Below are positions 36,556 through 46,761 of a stretch of 64,000 nt of DNA, in pieces; the first letter of the stretch is position 1, and every line of letters begins with the position of its first letter. The DNA is from Paenibacillus sp. G2S3 (GTDB taxonomy: Bacteria > Bacillota > Bacilli > Paenibacillales > Paenibacillaceae), in NCBI RefSeq assembly GCF_030123105.1, contig NZ_CP126095.1, positions 6,200,001 to 6,264,000 on the forward strand, written 5' to 3'. The notes under the pieces are model-generated. The model was not told where the DNA came from. It did no database searches and saw only the letters and a program-made list of their open reading frames with translations. A program made the position numbers and the translations under genes.

Positions 36556-36804
36556 TTATGGAGCAAAAACCAAATCATATACATGTCTCCATGTGCTCCA
36601 TTGTAGAACATCGCTAAACTCTTTTTTGCCAAGGACAACGTAACCGACGACCAGCCCGCCTCCAAGTGCAGCTACTAGAAGCAAAGGAATAAGAATCCAC
36701 TGGATGAGTGTCCATTTTGAAACTCCGTCCCGCTTCTTCTCTTTCTTGTCTTCTTTCTTGTCTTCTGGTTTGTCTTCCGACTTCACCTTTTTCTGACGTT
36801 CCAT
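36556..36804 (-). CDS. EpuA-like small membrane protein (DNA-directed RNA polymerase subunit beta family)
   Basis: 82 residues: a highly charged Lys/Asp/Glu N-terminal tail (about 1-28), one membrane helix (WILIPLLLVAALGGGLVVGYVVL) and a short outer tail ending STWRHVYDLVFAP. This fits the EpuA family, whose annotation as an RNA polymerase beta subunit is a naming artefact. Follows flhP by 10 bp. Role unknown. Confidence 0.8.
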   Translation of the reverse strand: MERQKKVKSEDKPEDKKEDKKEKKRDGVSKWTLIQWILIPLLLVAALGGGLVVGYVVLGKKEFSDVLQWSTWRHVYDLVFAP

Positions 36805-36814
36805 TCCTTCACCT

Positions 36815-37636
36815 CTACCCGCGCATGTTATTGGCCAGACCTAGCATCTGATCACTGGAAGAAAGCGCCCGAGCTGCGAGTTGATACGTACGTTGAATCT
36901 GCATCATTTCTGTCATTTCTGTGGTCATATCGACATTTGACTGCTCCAGCCACCCTGAGCGTACTCCAATTCCAGAAGCCTCACCTGCCGCTCTTTGTAC
37001 AAAAGCCTGCCGTGCTGTAACGCCATCGGAAAGCATATAGAAATTCCCGTCCACTGCTTTTAAAGCATTCTGTGTCTTAGGTTCTACAATCATTATAGTA
37101 CCCGCTACCCGAACAGGTCCATTCTCTGTCTGTTTCGTTAATACACGACCAGATTCGTCGATAGCTGCGTTCACGCCCACAGGGACTGTTAAAGGATTAC
37201 CTGCTGTATTCAGCACCGGATTCCCCGTATTATCTACAAGGACCATCTTCGTTACATCGGTAGTGTCCGGCGTAAAGTGAAAGTCACCTTGTCTAGTATA
37301 AGCTGTAGTTCCATTGACCTGAACACCAAACAGGCCATTCCCCTGAAGCGCCAAATCGGTTGGATTACCCGTTTCTTTAAGGGGGCCTTCTTCCCAATTG
37401 GTCGTAATCGAAGGCACATAAGTCCCAAAACCGATATTAAAGCCTAGAGGTGTAGCGCGGCCCGGCTGATCATAGTCATCCGATTGCTGCTGTACACGGG
37501 TCAGCACATCCTCAAAGGAGCCTTGCTTGCTCTTATAACCATTTGTATCCATATTAGCTAGATTATCCGCTATAATATCAAGCCGCTGCTGAAGGCTGGA
37601 CATGGAGACTGCTGCACTAATCGTTGAGTTGTTCAT
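36815..37636 (-). CDS. flhP: Flagellar hook-basal body protein FlhP
   Basis: 273 residues of the FlgG/FlgF rod-hook family: N-terminal LQQRLDIIADNLANMDTNGYK, central VQVNGTTAYTRQGDFHFTPD, C-terminal GWLEQSNVDMTTEMTEMMQIQRTYQLAARAL. Position after mbl and flhO matches flhP of B. subtilis, a distal-rod protein. TAGGAGG before the ATG. Confidence 0.93.
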   Translation of the reverse strand: MNNSTISAAVSMSSLQQRLDIIADNLANMDTNGYKSKQGSFEDVLTRVQQQSDDYDQPGRATPLGFNIGFGTYVPSITTNWEEGPLKETGNPTDLALQGNGLFGVQVNGTTAYTRQGDFHFTPDTTDVTKMVLVDNTGNPVLNTAGNPLTVPVGVNAAIDESGRVLTKQTENGPVRVAGTIMIVEPKTQNALKAVDGNFYMLSDGVTARQAFVQRAAGEASGIGVRSGWLEQSNVDMTTEMTEMMQIQRTYQLAARALSSSDQMLGLANNMRG

Positions 37637-37685
37637 AGATCAAACCTCCTATAAGCTTTACCTGTAAAAATTTCATAAGCAGCGC

Positions 37686-38564
37686 TTATACCCTGCCGAC
37701 TTCAGTTACAGCCTTCTGCAAGCTGCTATCATAGTATTGGACGATCTTTTGGTTCGCTTCATACGCCCGGTATGCGGCATTCAAATCTACAGTTACCTGA
37801 GTAGGGTCAACATTGGAGCCCTCCAAGTATCCTTGACGCACCTGCAAGATATCAGTTGCATTGGAGTAACGAATGCCCGCCGCCGCTACATCATCAGCGT
37901 GAAACACACCTTTACCGTCACGCACAAGCTCCTGCGGCTTTGTAACTACACTCACACCAATCTTGGTCCCTGTCGGAAGTCCTGTTTCTGGATTTAGTAC
38001 ATTCCCCTGCCCGTCCACTTTAAGGGTGTCCTGATTTCCTGTCAAGACAAGAGGCTTACCAGTGGAATCAAGAACCTTAAAGCCTCCACTGCTCAACACT
38101 TCTCCCGTAGCCGCATTTACTGTGAAGCTTCCATTTCGGGTAAATAAGTTGTTGCCCTCCGCATCCTGAACGGTAAAGAAAGCTTGTGGACGGTAAGTAA
38201 CCTCACCATCAGCACTCACATATTTCCCCGAACCATCAAAAGCTATATTCTGACCCGTCACAAGGTCGGCGACTTGCAAATCTGTAGATAAAGCAAAATC
38301 CATAGACTTGCCGCTCTCCCTTAAATCACCCTGCAAATATTGGGATATCGACTCTTCTGCAAAAACCCCTGTGTTAAGGCGCCCCACCGGCGTGGTATTG
38401 CCATTGCTCATAGCCGAGATCAAGACATCTGGAAAAGCATGATTCACACTATCAACCTGCTTATATCCCGTTGTATTTAAGTTAGCGATGTTCTGTGTTG
38501 CCGTATCGTGTCTACGTTGCTGCGCAACCATACCTGCAGCGGCCGTATATAATCCTCTTATCAT
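37686..38564 (-). CDS. flhO: Flagellar hook-basal body protein FlhO
   Basis: 292 residues. MIRGLYTAAAGMVAQQRRHDTATQNIANLNTTGYKQ at the start and YLEGSNVDPTQVTVDLNAAYRAYEANQKIVQYYDSSL at the end are rod/hook family termini. Partner of FlhP in the distal rod. It directly follows mbl. Confidence 0.93.
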   Translation of the reverse strand: MIRGLYTAAAGMVAQQRRHDTATQNIANLNTTGYKQVDSVNHAFPDVLISAMSNGNTTPVGRLNTGVFAEESISQYLQGDLRESGKSMDFALSTDLQVADLVTGQNIAFDGSGKYVSADGEVTYRPQAFFTVQDAEGNNLFTRNGSFTVNAATGEVLSSGGFKVLDSTGKPLVLTGNQDTLKVDGQGNVLNPETGLPTGTKIGVSVVTKPQELVRDGKGVFHADDVAAAGIRYSNATDILQVRQGYLEGSNVDPTQVTVDLNAAYRAYEANQKIVQYYDSSLQKAVTEVGRV

Positions 38565-38611
38565 GAAGGTAGTCTCCTTCCGAATCTAATGCTACCTTTT
38601 ATATCGGCTGC

Positions 38612-39610
38612 TTAGAACTTTTTCTTAACGACCTTGTCCAAATTGTCCAGCATAATTCCTGTTCCTTTTACCACACAGTGCATAGGGTCTTCCGCTACCC
38701 AGACAGGTACATGTAATTCTTCTGAGAGCAGCTCGTCCAATCCATTAAGCAAAGCACCTCCACCAGTGAGAACAACACCCCTGTCAATAATGTCCGCAGA
38801 CAATTCTGGTGGTGTACGCTCCAGCACCGATTTAGCCGCAGCCACAATGGAAGAAACCGGATCCCATAATGCTTCCTTTACCTCGCCAGCTGTAATAGTG
38901 AGCGTCTGGGGAAGTCCGCTTACCATGTCCCGGCCACGAATATCCATTTCGGACTTCATCAAACCAGGTCGAACCGTACCAATAGTAACCTTAATATCCT
39001 CTGCTGTCCGTTCACCGATCAACAATTTATATTTTTGTTTAATATATCTTAAAATGGCCTCATCGAACTTGTCTCCCGCGACTTTAATCGAAGAAGCGGT
39101 AACGACGTCGCCCATAGAAAGTACGGCTACATCCGTCGTTCCGCCACCGATATCGACGACCATGTTCCCACTTGGCTGATAAATGTCCATTCCCGCTCCA
39201 ATCGCAGCGGCCTTTGGCTCTTCTTCCATAAATACTTCCTTAGCCCCGCTACGTTCTGCCGCTTCCCGAATGGACTTCTGTTCCACAGATGTAATATTTG
39301 TAGGGGCGCATATCAGAATGCGAGGCCGTGAGTACCACGTACGACCGCCAACACGATCGATAAAATACTTCAGCATCATTTCTGTGATTTCAAAATCTGC
39401 AATAACACCATCCCGTAAAGGACGGATAGTTGTTATATTTCCAGGTGTACGTCCAACCATGCGACGTGCCTGTTCTCCCACCGCAAGGACTCTCTTCGTA
39501 TCACTTTCAAGTGTGACCACGGAAGGTTCATCCAGAACGACTCCCCTTCCCTTAACATGTATGAGCACATTGGCCGTGCCGAGGTCGATTCCGATATCCT
39601 TGCTAAACAT
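38612..39610 (-). CDS. mbl: MreB-like cell shape protein Mbl
   Basis: 332 residues, actin fold. Phosphate loops GIDLGTANVLIHVKGRG and VVDIGGGTTDVAV, adenosine motif GVVLTGGGALLNGL. Organises cylindrical wall synthesis. Assigned mbl rather than mreB from the spoIIID-mbl-flhO-flhP gene order. Confidence 0.95.
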   Translation of the reverse strand: MFSKDIGIDLGTANVLIHVKGRGVVLDEPSVVTLESDTKRVLAVGEQARRMVGRTPGNITTIRPLRDGVIADFEITEMMLKYFIDRVGGRTWYSRPRILICAPTNITSVEQKSIREAAERSGAKEVFMEEEPKAAAIGAGMDIYQPSGNMVVDIGGGTTDVAVLSMGDVVTASSIKVAGDKFDEAILRYIKQKYKLLIGERTAEDIKVTIGTVRPGLMKSEMDIRGRDMVSGLPQTLTITAGEVKEALWDPVSSIVAAAKSVLERTPPELSADIIDRGVVLTGGGALLNGLDELLSEELHVPVWVAEDPMHCVVKGTGIMLDNLDKVVKKKF

Positions 39611-39739
39611 AATGAAAGAGCCCCCAAAGTGTTATTTTAATTGAAAAAACAGCAGTTAGTACTAAATTTAAAAATAACATACTTTAGGGGAAGTACACAA
39701 TGTTTTAAAGCTGAATATTTCCTTAAATTTCCGAAAATC

Positions 39740-40027
39740 TCATGGCTTTGATGCTACAGCAACCTCACGTTTTTTCCCCGTCGTTTTTTTATATTTAATT
39801 TTTGTGGCTTCTCCCCCCCGAAGATGTCGGATGGATTTGTGATATTCAAGAATGTGCTTCACCTGATCGGCCAGATCAGGGTTGATCTCTGGCAGACGCT
39901 CCGTCAAGTCTTTGTGCACCGTGCTCTTTGAAACGCCAAATTCCTTGGCTATGGTCCGGACCGTATGCCTGGTTTCCACGATGCAGCGTCCGATTTTGAT
40001 CGTACGTTCCTTGATGTAATCGTGCAC
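39740..40027 (-). CDS. spoIIID: Sporulation transcription factor SpoIIID
   Basis: 95 residues from GTG 40027 (HDYIKERTIKIG), the position of the B. subtilis start; GGAGG lies 7 nt upstream. HTH VRTIAKEFGVSKSTVHKDL followed by the basic C-terminal region that contacts DNA (HKSIRHLRGGEATKIKYKK). Regulates mother-cell genes between sigma-E and sigma-K. Confidence 0.97.
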   Translation of the reverse strand: MHDYIKERTIKIGRCIVETRHTVRTIAKEFGVSKSTVHKDLTERLPEINPDLADQVKHILEYHKSIRHLRGGEATKIKYKKTTGKKREVAVASKP

Positions 40028-40060
40028 GCTCCCGCCTCCCAACTGTGGATAGTTTGGTAC

Positions 40061-40088
40061 ATTATATGAGGGGCGGGCTTATATATTC
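40061..40088 (-). promoter_or_regulatory. Sigma-E promoter of spoIIID
   Basis: GAATATA, 13 nt, CATATAAT on the minus strand, 34 nt upstream of the GTG start; the -10 differs by one base from the sigma-E CATACAAT. B. subtilis spoIIID is sigma-E dependent. Confidence 0.65.
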
Positions 40089-40165
40089 GCGCTTTCAAGA
40101 CATGACAAGCCTGGAAGGGCTCATTTTATTTAATGGACAACCCAAGAAGCCTTGTTATTAGCAAG

Positions 40166-40255
40166 ACGGAACGTCGTTGGTTCATCAAAGACAATAACCG
40201 TTTTTCATAGAAAAATAAGGCTCTTTATAAGCATGCTGCTTACGAAGAGCCTTTT
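40166..40255 (-). repeat. Dispersed two-hairpin repeat, copy G (also terminator-like)
   Basis: Minus strand: AAGGCTCTT/AAGAGCCTT long hairpin with inner GTAAGC/GCTTAT, then ATTTTTCTATGAAAAACGG and GTTATTGTC...GACGTT. The layout and the bridging ATTTTTCTATGAAAAACGG parallel ATTTCTACGAGAAACGG of copy D. Its first hairpin with trailing T-rich sequence probably ends spoIIQ transcription. Confidence 0.55.
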
Positions 40256-40300
40256 TCACAAAAAAAAACAGGAGGCATTAGCCCCCTGCAGTAGATATTC

Positions 40301-41035
40301 TTATCGCCCTGGCAGTAACTCTGATGGATTAACTACTTTGCCATCCTTATACACTTCAAAGTGTACATGATTGCCAAGGTCCTTCTCGATTTCACTGCGA
40401 CCTGCGATTGCAAGCGTATCTCCTTGCTTCACAACATCGCCTTTTTTAACTTTCGCGTCGCCAAGACTTTGGTACACGGTCTTCATGTTACCTTGATGGG
40501 TAATCTCAATGACCTTACCTAACACTGCAACATCTTCCACTCTAGTGACTTCACCGCTAAGCGCTGCTTTGACGTCGAACGTATTGTTATCTTCACGGGC
40601 AAGGTCGATACCGACATTAGGAATAAATTTGTCGTTATACTGCACCATTGCGGCAACGTGATTGTCTTCTGTACCATTCTCGTCATAATACGGTTTGACC
40701 ACTTCTACTTCACCTGGATTAGCTACTGGCCAAACCAAGCTTTCCGCTGAAGCAAGAACTTCAAGGGCATCTGGATTACTGTTTGCAGTACCAGCTTCGT
40801 TAGTCGAAGCTCCTACTTGCTGTGATGTGGCGGCGGTGTCCAGCGGTTTTTGGCCGGCATCCTGATAGACCCACACCAAAGTTAGTATAATTGCCGCTGC
40901 CGCCGTGTAGACTGCTGGGAACACCCAACGTTTAGATAACATCTTGCTCCATGAAGAAGGTTTAGCACCTGAATCTCCCTGCGATTTTTTGAGAGATTCA
41001 TCATGGTTTGTTTTGTTTTTGTCTTGTTCATTCAT
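40301..41035 (-). CDS. spoIIQ: SpoIIQ-like membrane-anchored M23 family protein
   Basis: 244 residues: Lys-rich cytoplasmic tail, one membrane segment (WVFPAVYTAAAAIILTLVWVY), linker, and an M23 (LytM) domain from about 135. The last motif HVHFE is intact but the first zinc ligand is Asn (NVGIDLA where active enzymes have HxGxD), so it is probably inactive, as in B. subtilis SpoIIQ. It bridges forespore to mother-cell SpoIIIAH during engulfment. Position next to spoIID supports the name. Confidence 0.88.
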   Translation of the reverse strand: MNEQDKNKTNHDESLKKSQGDSGAKPSSWSKMLSKRWVFPAVYTAAAAIILTLVWVYQDAGQKPLDTAATSQQVGASTNEAGTANSNPDALEVLASAESLVWPVANPGEVEVVKPYYDENGTEDNHVAAMVQYNDKFIPNVGIDLAREDNNTFDVKAALSGEVTRVEDVAVLGKVIEITHQGNMKTVYQSLGDAKVKKGDVVKQGDTLAIAGRSEIEKDLGNHVHFEVYKDGKVVNPSELLPGR

Positions 41036-41056
41036 ATGGCTATCACCTCAGTAACC

Positions 41057-41084
41057 AGTGTTACCGGGCTTCTATCTTTTATAC
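41057..41084 (-). promoter_or_regulatory. Possible sigma-F promoter of spoIIQ
   Basis: GTATA, 14 nt, GGTAACACT on the minus strand. The -10 fully fits GGNNANANT; the spacer is a base or two short of usual. spoIIQ is forespore sigma-F dependent in B. subtilis. Confidence 0.5.
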
Positions 41085-41096
41085 GTATCTTTCAAG

Positions 41097-42248
41097 TTAT
41101 TTTTTCAGAAGAGTTGAGATTTGCGTAAAAGAGATACCACTGTAATAGTGTTTGAGAATTTGAGTAGCCGTTCCGCCTTCCTTCGCCATCCCATTCGCCC
41201 CCCACTGACTCATTCCAACACCATGCCCATTTCCGAAGGTAGTTATATAGATTTTATTCCCTTTTCGCCCCCAACTGAATTGGCTGGAACGTAACCCTAG
41301 CTTCTCTCGCACTTCTCTTCCAGTAAAAATAGTACCTCCAATAGAGATTTCCTTAACCCGATGTCCAGTGGTGAGAGACAACACTTCTACCGGCAATTCA
41401 GAGGAAGTAGATATGTTCTTTGTCATGCCTGATTGGGTCGTATCTTTTGAAGCAGGGATTACTCTGTCGTTTAGCCCAAGTCTAGTAAGTATTTCCGAGA
41501 TGGTGAATGTAGAGGTCACCGCATAGTTTGGGGTAATCTCTTTCTCCCAAGGACTAGTTACACTGCGCAGATAGGGAATCGCTGCATTCCAGTATTCTTC
41601 CGAGTTCTCAGTATATCCTCCACTGGAGGCGAAAAAGGAGGCCGTAATCGGCTGCCCTTTATAGGTCATAATGACACCGCGCGTCTCAAGGACCGCGCGC
41701 TGAAGCTTTGCGAGGTCGGCGCTTCTTCCGCCGAGCTTCCATTTCCGTTCCAGCGTGTCCTTAGATACGTAAGCCTGATGGCTTACCGTATCTGTTACAT
41801 CCGCCCCCGGAACGGGGACGCCGCTTCTGTCGCCAGCCAGCAGGCGGCGCAGGATAAAGGTGCGGGCCGCTACGGCCTGCGCTTTGAGCGCTTCAAGCTC
41901 AAAGCTGGCCGGCATCTCGGCCGCAAGCACGCCGCTGACGTATTCCTCCAGCGGCAACGTCTCTATTTGTCCGCTACGCGACAAATAGACGGAGACCTTC
42001 GGCTGCGGCGCTTCCTGCGCAGCCGCCTCCGGCCCCGCCGGTGCGGCCGGTGAGGCCGTGACCGCCGGCAAGGCCGGAGGCACCGGTTGTCCCCGGTGCA
42101 GCGGGACAACCGCCAGTGGAATCAGCAGCGCCGCCAGGATAGGCGCTGCGATCCAGGCGACGGGGCCGAGTCGCCTGAGCCGGGGAGCAAGGGAACGCGA
42201 GTGCCAGCGCGTTGACTTGTTACGTCGCAAGTAGCGGAAATCTTTCAT
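41097..42248 (-). CDS. spoIID: Stage II sporulation protein D (peptidoglycan lytic transglycosylase)
   Basis: 383 residues. N-terminal membrane segment (about 30-50), an Ala/Pro-rich linker encoded by G+C-rich DNA, then the SpoIID domain with catalytic Glu in VLAAEMPASFELEALKAQAVAART and the HGVGMSQWGANGMA motif. Cleaves septal peptidoglycan in engulfment with SpoIIM and SpoIIP. GGAAGGAG precedes the ATG. Lies between murA and spoIIQ as in B. subtilis. Confidence 0.95.
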   Translation of the reverse strand: MKDFRYLRRNKSTRWHSRSLAPRLRRLGPVAWIAAPILAALLIPLAVVPLHRGQPVPPALPAVTASPAAPAGPEAAAQEAPQPKVSVYLSRSGQIETLPLEEYVSGVLAAEMPASFELEALKAQAVAARTFILRRLLAGDRSGVPVPGADVTDTVSHQAYVSKDTLERKWKLGGRSADLAKLQRAVLETRGVIMTYKGQPITASFFASSGGYTENSEEYWNAAIPYLRSVTSPWEKEITPNYAVTSTFTISEILTRLGLNDRVIPASKDTTQSGMTKNISTSSELPVEVLSLTTGHRVKEISIGGTIFTGREVREKLGLRSSQFSWGRKGNKIYITTFGNGHGVGMSQWGANGMAKEGGTATQILKHYYSGISFTQISTLLKK

Positions 42249-42429
42249 CTCTATGGCTCCTTCCGTAAGTCACTGTTGATTCTTATAGATATGAATTTAC
42301 AGCAACTACTAGAACAATATTTGAGAGAAAGAGAGTGGCTTTCTCGTATCTATCACTATGCTCCGCGTTAAAGAATTACAAACGAAAAAAATCCCCATTA
42401 GTTGAGGATTCAAATTTCTTTCTTATCAT

Positions 42430-42465
42430 AAAAAAAGAACAAGCCGCATCACTGCAGCCTGTTCT
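42430..42465 (-). terminator. Intrinsic terminator of murA
   Basis: AGAACAGGC/GCTTGTTCT stem, then TTTTTTT on the minus strand, 17 bp after the murA stop. Confidence 0.9.
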
Positions 42466-42481
42466 CACCTAATGACTAATA

Positions 42482-43858
42482 TTATACCCAAGTTGCTTGA
42501 ACCTGAAAGCGAGGCTTAACCTCTTCGCTTTTATGAGATTCACTCTTGGCTACTTCTGGTTTAAGAGTTTCATCCTTCACCGTTTGTGCGGCTGTGTCTT
42601 CCATAGAAATGCGCCAAATTTCCGCACCTAGTCCGGACAGCTTCTCAGCCAAATGTACATATCCGCGATCGATATGATGAGTTCCGCTTACCTCAGTAGT
42701 GCCTTCAGCAACAAGACCTGCCAAAATAAGCGCAGCTCCCGCACGTAGATCCGTAGCACAAACCTTGGCTCCGACCAATTGCGCATTACCTGTAACGATG
42801 GCTGAGCGTCCTTCGATCTTAATCTCAGCATTCATGTTGTGGAATTCATCCACATGCATGAATCGGTTCTCGAATACAGTTTCCGTAACGACACTAGTTC
42901 CTTCAGAGCGCAGCAATAATGCCATCATTTGTGACTGCATATCCGTTGGAAAGCCTGGATACGGCAAAGTCTTCAAATCAACAGCTTTAAGAGGTTTGTC
43001 ACTGATTACACGAATCCCGTTCTCATCAGGAATAATGGTCACGCCCATCTCTTCCATCTTTGCAATAACAGGACCCAAGTGATCAGCGATTGCGCCTTCC
43101 ACATAAACATCGCCACCTGTAATTGCTGCGGCAGCCATATAGGTGCCTGCTTCGATACGGTCAGGTATTACATGATGTTTAACGCCATGCAGACGTTCAA
43201 CGCCTTCAATACGGATAACACCTGTTCCCGCACCGCGCACGATTCCACCCATACCGTTCAAATAATTGGCCAGGTCGACAATTTCAGGCTCCTTAGCCGC
43301 ATTCTCAATCACGGTCACGCCTTCGGCGAGTGCCGCTGCCATCATTATATTTTCGGTCGCACCCACGCTAGCTACATCCAAATACACTTTGGCTCCGCGC
43401 AGGCGACCGTTACTTTTCGCTTCAATGTAGCCCTGGCCGAGACTAATCTCCGCACCAAGCGCTTCAAATCCTTTCAAATGCTGATCAATCGGTCGTGTGC
43501 CAATGGCGCAGCCGCCAGGCAAAGAAATTCTTGTGTGGCCAAGCCGAGATAACAGGGGGCCCATGACTAAAAAAGATGCCCGCATTTTTCGAACCCATTC
43601 ATAAGGTGCTTCGCAGGAAGTGATGTTTGTAGCATCCACCTGGATAATATCGTTTTGATATGTAACACCTGCACCCAAAGATTCCAACATTTTTGAGATC
43701 GTCATTACATCATCAAGCGGAGGTGCGTCCACAATGACGCTTACTCCTTCTTCTGCCAATAGAGAGGCGGCTATGATCGGTAATACGGAATTTTTTGCGC
43801 CGCTAACTTTCACGCTCCCGGTCAATCTGTTGCCACCGCGGACGATAAATTTGCTCAT
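42482..43858 (-). CDS. murA: UDP-N-acetylglucosamine 1-carboxyvinyltransferase
   Basis: 458 residues from ATG 43858 (GGAGGG 9 nt upstream). Catalytic Cys in [17 protein letters not shown]-terminal [16 protein letters not shown]. Transfers enolpyruvate from PEP to UDP-GlcNAc, first committed step of peptidoglycan; target of fosfomycin. A charged tail of about 40 residues ([20 protein letters not shown]) extends past the usual end. Confidence 0.96.
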   Translation of the reverse strand: MSKFIVRGGNRLTGSVKVSGAKNSVLPIIAASLLAEEGVSVIVDAPPLDDVMTISKMLESLGAGVTYQNDIIQVDATNITSCEAPYEWVRKMRASFLVMGPLLSRLGHTRISLPGGCAIGTRPIDQHLKGFEALGAEISLGQGYIEAKSNGRLRGAKVYLDVASVGATENIMMAAALAEGVTVIENAAKEPEIVDLANYLNGMGGIVRGAGTGVIRIEGVERLHGVKHHVIPDRIEAGTYMAAAAITGGDVYVEGAIADHLGPVIAKMEEMGVTIIPDENGIRVISDKPLKAVDLKTLPYPGFPTDMQSQMMALLLRSEGTSVVTETVFENRFMHVDEFHNMNAEIKIEGRSAIVTGNAQLVGAKVCATDLRAGAALILAGLVAEGTTEVSGTHHIDRGYVHLAEKLSGLGAEIWRISMEDTAAQTVKDETLKPEVAKSESHKSEEVKPRFQVQATWV

Positions 43859-44058
43859 TTTCGGTTTCCCTCCGCGTCCATTATTTCTTAAATTATTTTT
43901 TAGATTAAAAGTAATTGCAAAAAAATTCGCATACTCCATCAATACGCCCATTCAGCCGGGCATGTTCCTTAAAGTTCAGTGTTGACATAATAAAACCTTA
44001 TTATTCGACACTTTTTGACCACTGCGACCTATGACACTTATAACCAAACTACATATTC

Positions 44059-44316
44059 CTAAAACATATAGCGGATCATCCCACTCCAGCTAAGGTAATC
44101 CAGAAAGAATCCTGCAACAAAATGACCAAGTACAATGGCTAGAAGTAAGTGCAGTAGCCTTCCTTGAGGACTCTTGGGATATCTTATGACCAAATCCAGC
44201 TTAAGGTTCTGCAATGCCCACCAAGATAATACAACACTGAGCAAAGAAACAATCATTGAGATCATGCTGCTGGTTCCAGCTGCACTAGACCAGCCATTGG
44301 ACAAAATATCCTCCAT
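44059..44316 (-). CDS. ywzB: DUF1146 (YwzB-like) small membrane protein
   Basis: 85 residues with two membrane segments and a central WALQNLKLDLVIRYPKSPQGRLLHLLLAI motif typical of DUF1146. GGAGGG before ATG. Between atpC and murA as in B. subtilis; ywmB, also there, is absent. Function unknown. Confidence 0.85.
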   Translation of the reverse strand: MEDILSNGWSSAAGTSSMISMIVSLLSVVLSWWALQNLKLDLVIRYPKSPQGRLLHLLLAIVLGHFVAGFFLDYLSWSGMIRYMF

Positions 44317-44472
44317 GCTAACCCTCCGTGTTCGTATTACTCGGAAATCGACTCTTATATCATACTTGTGCAGGGCAAAAGAATCCAGTACTTTTACAAA
44401 TTTTTAAACAATTCAACGCCAATATCCAAAAAAATGAAGAAATCTTAACCTTTAATACATAGATTACTATAA

Positions 44473-44576
44473 CAAGCTTAAACGCCTTCAGCGGCGTTCT
44501 TATAAGGACGGCAAGTGTTTATGCGAGAAATATAAGACAGAAAGTATTGTGTAAAACTTATACTCTCTTATATTTA
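44473..44576 (-). repeat. Dispersed two-hairpin repeat, copy B
   Basis: Closest relative of copy A: AATATAAGAGAGTATAAG..., loop TTTTACACAA, TACTTTCTGTCTTATATT, TCTCGC, then a second hairpin around GTCCTTATAAGAAC with AAACnC arms. Begins where the atpC terminator ends and runs in the direction of transcription. Confidence 0.8.
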
Positions 44577-44609
44577 AAAAAAAGCAGTCAAGCTTAGAGC
44601 TTGACCGCT
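44576..44609 (-). terminator. Intrinsic terminator of the atp operon
   Basis: AGCGGTCAAGCT/AGCTTGACTGCT stem with TTTTTTTT on the minus strand, directly after the atpC stop at 44616. Confidence 0.92.
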
Positions 44610-44615
44610 AATATG

Positions 44616-45032
44616 CTACTGTTGTCCTTTACCAGTGGACACTTTAATCCGTGTAACAGCGCGTTGCAGCGCCAACTCCGCACGGCGGTGATCGATATCA
44701 TCTTGTTTGCTACGAGTCTGGAGACGGCGCTGAGCCCGTTCTCTAGCAGCTTCGGCGCGCTCAACATCAATATCTGTTGGCAGCTCGGCACTTTCTGCCA
44801 GCACTGTTACTTTGTCCTTATGCACTTCAACGAACCCGCCATGAACGGCGATGGAGATCGTAACACCGTCCGATTTGACGGATAACGGAGCAACCTGAAG
44901 TGGAGTCACAAGCGGAATGTGTCCAGGCAAAATACCCAACTCGCCTTCGACTCCCCGTACTGTCAAGCTATTCACTTGTTTAGAATAGACGAGATGCTCC
45001 GGCGTGACAATTTCCAACAAAAAGGTATTCAC
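44616..45032 (-). CDS. atpC: F1 ATP synthase epsilon subunit
   Basis: 138 residues. N-terminal beta barrel (LLEIVTPEHLVYSKQVNSLTVRG, ELGILPGHIPLVTPL, GFVEV) and C-terminal helical hairpin (ERAEAARERAQRRL; RRAELALQRAVTRI). Couples rotation and restrains ATP hydrolysis. I start at GTG 45032, since AAGGAGG lies 7 nt before it; the ATG two codons upstream is too near. Confidence 0.95.
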   Translation of the reverse strand: MNTFLLEIVTPEHLVYSKQVNSLTVRGVEGELGILPGHIPLVTPLQVAPLSVKSDGVTISIAVHGGFVEVHKDKVTVLAESAELPTDIDVERAEAARERAQRRLQTRSKQDDIDHRRAELALQRAVTRIKVSTGKGQQ

Positions 45033-45042
45033 TTCCATTCCT

Positions 45043-45072
45043 CCTTAAAGCTTTACATAGTAAAGCTCACAT
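45043..45072 (-). repeat. RBS-adjacent AGCTTT hairpin before atpC
   Basis: Minus strand AGCTTTACTATGTAAAGCTTTAAGGAGG: an 8 bp dyad ending at the ribosome binding site. The same pattern AGCTTTGAC...GTCAAAGCTTTAAGGTGG precedes atpG. Confidence 0.7.
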
Positions 45073-45094
45073 CGAAAACATCCTTAGCTCAGTG

Positions 45095-46519
<1,425 letters not shown>

Positions 46520-46524
46520 TTACA

Positions 46525-46630
46525 TCAAGAAGAAACGACGTTGTCGTCATATAAAGATGACAACCGTTTCTCGTAGAAATATAAGCATTTTGTATAGGGT
46601 ATAACCTATACTTTCTTATATTTTAAGAAG
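46525..46630 (-). repeat. Dispersed two-hairpin repeat, copy D, between atpG and atpD
   Basis: Minus strand: AATATAAGAAAGTATAGG, loop, CCTATACAAAATGCTTATATT, TCTACG, then AGAAACG-GTTGTC ... GACAAC-GTCGTTTCT. First hairpin is close in sequence to copies A-C; second hairpin is a different, compensating sequence. Confidence 0.75.
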
Positions 46631-46761
46631 AACTGCAGTGCCGTTCTTAAGGAGCCATACTCCAGAAGTGGGCGATACTATGTATCGCTCCATGCGGCAC
46701 TGTTTCTCGTAAAATACAAGGCAAGTCAAGCGCGCTGCTTAACTGTTCTTGTATTTTTAAG
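46627..46761 (-). repeat. Dispersed two-hairpin repeat, copy E, between atpG and atpD
   Basis: Directly upstream of copy D. It begins at the atpG stop: AAAATACAAG...CTTGTATTTT hairpin with inner GC arms, TACGAGAAA bridge as in copy D, then CAGTGCCG/CGGCACTG enclosing GCGATAC/GTATCGC. Same plan, largely different bases. Confidence 0.65.

Noticed and set aside
44003..44009. TGTCGAA, a possible Spo0A box upstream of murA
   Set aside because: A 7-base word is expected several times by chance in 64 kb, and murA is not a known Spo0A target.
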